Origin: Deltaproteobacteria bacterium
GTDB taxonomy: Bacteria; Desulfobacterota; Desulfobacteria; Desulfobacterales; Desulfatirhabdiaceae
Reading direction: 5' to 3'
Assembly (NCBI GenBank): GCA_016219185.1
Contig: JACRBZ010000074.1
Coordinates: 102,022-166,021 of the forward strand
DNA: 64,000 nucleotides
A program made the translations under genes and the position numbers. Positions 59,816 to 64,000 of the stretch are shown one piece after another (position 1 is the first letter of the stretch; every line of letters starts with the position of its first letter). The notes beneath the pieces are model-generated. The model saw only the letters and a list, made by a program, of their open reading frames with translations. It searched no databases and was not told the origin of the DNA.

Positions 59816-60830
59816 ATTCGTCAAATGGGTTAAAGACGACCAGATCATCCTGGAAAGAAACGACAATTACTGGGGAAAAAAGGCCCTGGTGGATAAGATC
59901 ATTTTAAAATCCATACCCGAGCCTTCGGCCCGGCTCCTTCTGGGAGAATTCGCCAGCCCCGCGGAGCACGGCAGGCTGCGGACCCAGCTTGGGCTGGACC
60001 AGTCTATCATGACCCAGTACGGCATTTATCTGGGACGGATCCTTCACGGGGATTTTGGCAATTCGGTCCGGACCGGCGCGCCGGTTGCAGGCGAAATCGG
60101 GGCCCGGCTGCTTGCCACCATCGAGCTCTCAATTGCGGCCATGCTGATCGCCGTGATTCTGGGGATTTCCGCGGGCGTCATTTCCGCGGTCCGGCAATAT
60201 TCGATTCTGGATTACGGCGCCATGGTCCTGGCCCTTGTCGGCGTGTCCATGCCGATTTTCTGGCTGGGCCTGATGCTGATCTATGTTTTTGCCGTCAAAA
60301 TTCCCATCCTTCCCATGATGGGGCGGATCAGCATGGGTGTGGACATTCCCGCCGTCACCGGGCTTCTGGTCGCGGATACCCTGCTGGCGGGTCAGTTGTC
60401 GGCATTCTGGGACGTGGTCCGGCATTTGATTTTGCCGTCATTTACGCTTGCCACCATTCCCATGGCGGTTGTGGCCCGCATGACCCGATCGAGCATGCTG
60501 GAAGTCCTGAACCGGGATTATGTCCGGACCGCGCGGGCCAAGGGCATGGATGAATCCGTGGTGATCCTGCGTCATGCGCTTCGCAATGCATTTTTGCCGG
60601 TCATAACCATCATCGGCCTTAATTTCGGGCTCCTTCTGGGCGGCGCGGTTCTGACCGAAACCATTTTTTCCTGGCCGGGCCTTGGCCGGTATGTGGTGGA
60701 TTCTTTAATGGCGCGGGATTACGCCGCGGTTCAGGGATGTATTCTCATGTTTTCCCTGATAATGGCCGTCAGCAACCTGATGGTGGATCTGGTGTATATC
60801 CTGCTGGATCCGAGGATACGCATTTCATGA
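59721..60830 (+). pseudogene. Dipeptide-binding-protein fragment fused to DppB permease
   Basis: Frame of 369 aa. Residues about 9-72 are an internal piece of a DppA/OppA-type binding protein (SPKALAEYKDQIG, GTGPFKFVKWVKDDQIILER). From about residue 72 it is DppB without its first helix (LLGEFASPAEHGRLRTQLGL, ILHGDFGNSVRTGAPV) through the permease core (RTARAKGMDESVVILRHALR). The join is at about 59925-59942 and is in frame. There is no signal peptide or first helix, so the product is unlikely to insert normally. It overlaps dppC by 4 nt. Confidence 0.75.
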
Positions 60831-61666
60831 AAAGCCGCTCTCCGCTATCCAGGCTGCTTAAAAATTACACCGCCATGGCCGGCGCGGTCATTATTGCCGT
60901 AATTGTCATCACGGCCCTGCTGGGGCCGTCGCTTGCCCCGTATAATCCCCTTTTGCCCCAGCCCCTGAACCGGCTTAAGGCGCCGGACCCGGCCCATGTT
61001 TTCGGCACGGACAGCCTGGGCAGGGATATCTTCAGCCGGGTGATATTCGGCAGCCGAATCTCTTTGATGATCGGTCTGATTTCCGTGGTCATATCCCTGG
61101 TTCCCGGAACCCTTCTGGGTCTTGTTGCCGGCTATTTCGGAGGCTGGACGGACAGCGTCATCATGCGGCTGATGGACGTGCTGCTGGCATTTCCCGCGAT
61201 TCTGCTGGCCATTTTTATCACCGCCATCCTGGGCCCCAGCCTTCCCAATACCATGGTTGCCGTCGGCATCGTCTACATTCCCCACTATGCCAGAATCGTC
61301 CGTTCCAGCGTTTTGACATTGAGAGAGCAGCTTTTTGTCCAGGCCGTCCGGCACATGGGTGGAAGTCATCTGAGGATTATCTTCAGCCACATCCTTCCCA
61401 ATGCCCTTTCACCCATCATTGTCTATGCCACCCTTGGTATGGGAACCGCGGTGCTTCAGGCGGCGGCCCTGGGCTTTCTGGGTCTGGGGACTCAGCCGCC
61501 CCAGCCCGAATGGGGGGCCATGCTGTCCGAAGGCAGGCAGTATATCCAGATCGCTCCGCATGTGGCGGCCTTTCCCGGAGCCGCCATTTTGCTGTTTGTC
61601 CTAGGTTTTAATCTGTTCGGGGACGGCCTCCGGGATTTTCTGGATCCCTCCCTCCACTTGCTATGA
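60827..61666 (+). CDS. Dipeptide/nickel ABC transporter permease DppC-like
   Basis: Inner-membrane permease of 279 aa with about six helices. The family opening FGTDSLGRDIFSRVIFGSRISL and the coupling loop VQAVRHMGGSHLRIIFSHILPNAL are intact. Its ATG overlaps the upstream stop. It looks functional alone, but its permease partner and binding protein are damaged in this window. Confidence 0.88.
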   Translation: MKSRSPLSRLLKNYTAMAGAVIIAVIVITALLGPSLAPYNPLLPQPLNRLKAPDPAHVFGTDSLGRDIFSRVIFGSRISLMIGLISVVISLVPGTLLGLVAGYFGGWTDSVIMRLMDVLLAFPAILLAIFITAILGPSLPNTMVAVGIVYIPHYARIVRSSVLTLREQLFVQAVRHMGGSHLRIIFSHILPNALSPIIVYATLGMGTAVLQAAALGFLGLGTQPPQPEWGAMLSEGRQYIQIAPHVAAFPGAAILLFVLGFNLFGDGLRDFLDPSLHLL

Positions 61667-62646
61667 ATGATCCCATCCTTGATATCCAGGGGCCCACCAC
61701 GCGGTTCATGGCCCGCCAGGGTCTGGTAGCGGCCGTGGATCATGTCGGGCTTGCCATTGCTCCCCGGGAAACCGTGTGTGTGGTTGGGGAAAGCGGGTCT
61801 GGAAAAAGCGTCATGGCGCTTTCGGTCATGGGACTGCTTCCCCGGCCTCATGGAAAAATAACGGAAGGAAGGATCGATTTTCAAGGCAGGGATCTGACCC
61901 GCTTAAGCCCCGGGGAAATGAAACAGATCCGGGGAAACCGGATTTCCATGATTTTCCAGGAGCCCATGACATCGCTTAATCCGGTCTTTACCACAGAGTT
62001 TCAAATTGCCGAAGTCCTTCGAAAACATCGGGGTATGACCGGCAAGCAGGCCCGCGCGGAAGCCATCGAGATGCTGGGACTGGTCGGCATTCCGGAACCT
62101 CGCAAGCGCGCGGCTGATTATCCCCATCAGCTTTCCGGCGGCATGATGCAGCGGGTGATGATTGCCATGGCCCTTAGCTGTCACCCCGTCCTGATGATCG
62201 CCGATGAGCCGACCACTGCCCTGGATGTCACCATTCAGGCTCAGATTCTGGATCTCATGTTCCGGCTGAAAACAGAGACCGGCATGTCGATATGGTTCAT
62301 CACCCATGATCTTGGCCTGGTAGCCGACATCGCGCAGAAGGTTGCCGTCATGTATGCGGGAAGAATCGTCGAGCAGGCCGAAGTCCGGGAACTCTTTGCC
62401 AATCCGCTTCACCCCTACACGATCGGGCTGTTTAATTCGCTGCCTAGAATTGGCGGCAAGAAGGGGCGGCTAACCCCTATTCCGGGATCTGTCCCCGGCC
62501 TGGATCAACTGCCTTCCGGATGCGCGTTTCAGGACAGATGCGCATCGACGGCGTCGGCGGATTGCAGAACCCATCCTCCGGAATTGACTGAAATCCGTTC
62601 CGGCCATTGGGTATCATGTCATTTGTATAATAAAAGTACGGATTGA
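61663..62646 (+). CDS. Dipeptide ABC transporter ATPase DppD-like
   Basis: ABC ATPase of 327 aa. Walker A GESGSGKSV, Q-loop IFQEPMTSLNPV, signature LSGGMMQRVMIAMAL and Walker B LMIADEPTTALD are intact. It has the C-terminal oligopeptide-transporter extension with Cys (CAFQDRCASTASADC) that binds an Fe-S cluster in relatives. Its start overlaps dppC. No dppF follows, so the operon lacks the usual second ATPase. Confidence 0.9.
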   Translation: MNDPILDIQGPTTRFMARQGLVAAVDHVGLAIAPRETVCVVGESGSGKSVMALSVMGLLPRPHGKITEGRIDFQGRDLTRLSPGEMKQIRGNRISMIFQEPMTSLNPVFTTEFQIAEVLRKHRGMTGKQARAEAIEMLGLVGIPEPRKRAADYPHQLSGGMMQRVMIAMALSCHPVLMIADEPTTALDVTIQAQILDLMFRLKTETGMSIWFITHDLGLVADIAQKVAVMYAGRIVEQAEVRELFANPLHPYTIGLFNSLPRIGGKKGRLTPIPGSVPGLDQLPSGCAFQDRCASTASADCRTHPPELTEIRSGHWVSCHLYNKSTD

Positions 62647-62729
62647 AACTGATTCGCTTGGTGTAGCTCATAAATTTGGTATGGTTGATTCTGATAATAT
62701 ACTAAATTTATTCTAAATAATGAGCAACC

Positions 62730-63183
62730 ATGAAACATCCCAAACCTTTCTCGCTGTCTTTGCAAAAACATTTTTCAGCCAAACCTCGTGTGCTCGATTA
62801 TGATTTTCGTATGGCCTTTGCCAATTTGAAACTGAGCTCTCTTTTACGCAGTTGCAGCATATTCAAAGAGAAAGGGGGAAAGCAAAACATTTGACGCTGC
62901 AGTTGTCGGTTATAGCCTGACGATGATCCGCTACCTTCCGTTGATTTACCTCATGAACAACAGCCGCTTAATTGGCCCGCTGGGCCCGCTGTTTCGGGAT
63001 GTGTCAGATACCGAGCTGATGCTCCAGGTTGCCGACCAACTCTGGGAGCAGATCAAGCAGGCCATGTTCAAGTCAATAGACCTATTTTTGAATAAAATCG
63101 AGTACAAGTACGTCATAAAACTGATTGATATTATTGAAGACGCACTGTTTAGCTTCAAAGAGCCATTAACTGCGAAAGTTTAA
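62730..63183 (+). mobile_element. Decayed DDE (IS4-like) transposase, core deleted
   Basis: Two fragments remain. The first frame, 62730-62894, encodes a 54-residue transposase N-terminus (HPKPFSLSLQKHFSAKPRVL, then IFKEKGG). From 62893 a second frame gives the C-terminal end (FDAAVVGYSLTMIRYLPLIY, later LWEQIKQAMFKSIDL). The catalytic middle, about 300 codons in such proteins, is gone. Inverted terminal repeats could not be made out. The flanks 62647-62729 and 63184-63472 hold nothing else I can identify. The IS4 label is tentative. Confidence 0.6.
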
Positions 63184-63472
63184 TATTTTATTGACTTTGA
63201 ACTTTGATCTTTATACAGCAATGACAGTATATTTCTCATTTTCTAAGATAGTAAAAAAGAAACGCCGCTTTATTCATTGCTCACCATGATTTATGTGTTA
63301 GAGGGTATTCCTGACATGAAGATCCAGGCCATTTATAATTCGATTTGTTATGAATCGTACTCATAGTAGAAAACAGGTTCCATGCGAGTCGCCGATTAAG
63401 AGATGCGTTTATTTGAAATACGCTTAAGTCAGTGGCGTTGGGATAAACAATAAATCAAATGGGAGGTGTTTT

Positions 63473-64000
63473 ATGACAATTCGAAAAGAGATTAAACTGA
63501 GCTGGATGATTTTTTTGATCGTTGTCATGACAATTGTTGGAACGAGCGGTCTGGTTGCAGCGGCAGTTTCGGATATTATGACTGTTGTCGACATGACGAA
63601 TCAACGTCAGTTTTCGCCGAGTGCGATCAGTGTTATAGCGGGGTCGACAGTGAAATGGGTAAATGTAGGCAATATTGCCCACACCGTAACATCTGATGCA
63701 GCGAACCCCGTTTCCGGTGGACCGGATTCGGACATTCAGTTTCCAAACGGCCTTTCATCAGGACAGTCCTATACCTGGGTAGTGCCGACCACTGCTGCGA
63801 CTGGAACGATATGGTATTATCATTGCCGTTTTCACGGGCAAGCCGGCAATGGTCAGCAGCCGGGAACCGGAATGTCGGGTTCGATCACGGTAATCAGCCC
63901 CGCTTTGCCGGACATCAAAGCCAATGGACAAAATGGCCCGATTACCGTTTCGTCCAATACCCCGGTGTCCATTACCATCAGTCTTACGGGAGTCAATCAG
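63473..64000 (+). CDS. Cupredoxin/plastocyanin-like copper protein (C-terminus outside window)
   Basis: Secreted protein with 176 residues visible; it runs off the window edge. A signal peptide (MIFLIVVMTIVGTSGLVAA) is followed by a cupredoxin domain. The copper ligands fit a blue-copper site: His in NIAHTVTSDA, Cys and His in WYYHCRFHGQAG, Met in GTGMSGSI. A further domain begins after about residue 150. GGGAGGTG lies 6 nt before the ATG. It may be an electron carrier or a modular extracellular protein. Confidence 0.85.
   Translation, partial: MTIRKEIKLSWMIFLIVVMTIVGTSGLVAAAVSDIMTVVDMTNQRQFSPSAISVIAGSTVKWVNVGNIAHTVTSDAANPVSGGPDSDIQFPNGLSSGQSYTWVVPTTAATGTIWYYHCRFHGQAGNGQQPGTGMSGSITVISPALPDIKANGQNGPITVSSNTPVSITISLTGVNQ

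Noticed and set aside
62690..62730. Another Pho-like repeat (TAAA cores 11 bp apart) before the transposase remnant
   Set aside because: Cores are TAAA rather than TAAC/TAAT in an AT-rich stretch, and the downstream element is decayed.
1..64000. CRISPR array, rRNA, tRNA or replication origin
   Set aside because: No regularly spaced repeats of CRISPR type, no recognisable RNA-gene sequence and no DnaA-box cluster were found by reading.

Overview
The window looks like the chromosome of a Desulfobacterota (deltaproteobacterial, Desulfobacterales-like) bacterium. It has about 50% GC, tight operons, a complete tol-pal cluster followed by ruvCAB, Cache/HAMP signalling proteins, and the 'GAK' gene set (ATP-grasp, amphi-Trp, HprK-like kinase) that I know mainly from sulfate reducers. 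The taxon is an inference. No rRNA, tRNA or CRISPR array was seen.

Positions 1-36 kb form a phosphate-starvation island. It contains a chemoreceptor and a hybrid histidine kinase (divergent, 1-3.8 kb); a GAK operon (amphi-Trp protein, PhoU-APH kinase fusion, ATP-grasp enzyme, HprK-like kinase, EAL/GGDEF protein; 3.9-9.8 kb) with a roadblock gene and an XXXCH-type gene beside it; arsC and gtrA; a C-P lyase operon (phnC::phnE fusion, phnA-like, phnGHIJKLM, TIM-barrel protein; 12.5-21.7 kb); and a convergent operon for phnW, a pbfA-like enzyme, an Lgt-like membrane protein, a phosphatidylserine decarboxylase homologue and a large unknown protein (21.6-28.7 kb). It ends with phoBR-pstSCAB-phoU (29.1-35.9 kb).

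Nine promoter regions in this island carry 11-bp-spaced direct repeats of a TAAC/TAAT core. In eight of them a -10-like hexamer begins exactly 14 nt after the last repeat. I read these as PhoB boxes. They tie the uncharacterised GAK genes and the lipid/phosphonate operon to phosphate limitation, and this is the main discovery candidate.

Positions 36-46 kb hold a helicase, a Cys-cluster protein, a NifX-like protein and an internally deleted hemerythrin (minus strand), then an amidohydrolase and tolQRAB-pal-cpoB. Positions 45-54 kb hold ruvCAB, two sensor-like membrane proteins (one fused to an MFS transporter), an AstA-like acyltransferase, a hexapeptide acyltransferase and an orphan binding protein. 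Positions 53-64 kb hold a tyrosine phosphatase, a GT39 glycosyltransferase, an RsbU-type phosphatase, an SGNH esterase, a damaged dipeptide ABC operon, a decayed transposase and a partial cupredoxin.

Several genes carry clean internal deletion or fusion scars: phnC::phnE, hemerythrin, binding protein::dppB, the ORF before it, and the transposase. A pbfA-like gene seems to have lost one base near its start. These could be real genome erosion or assembly collapse.
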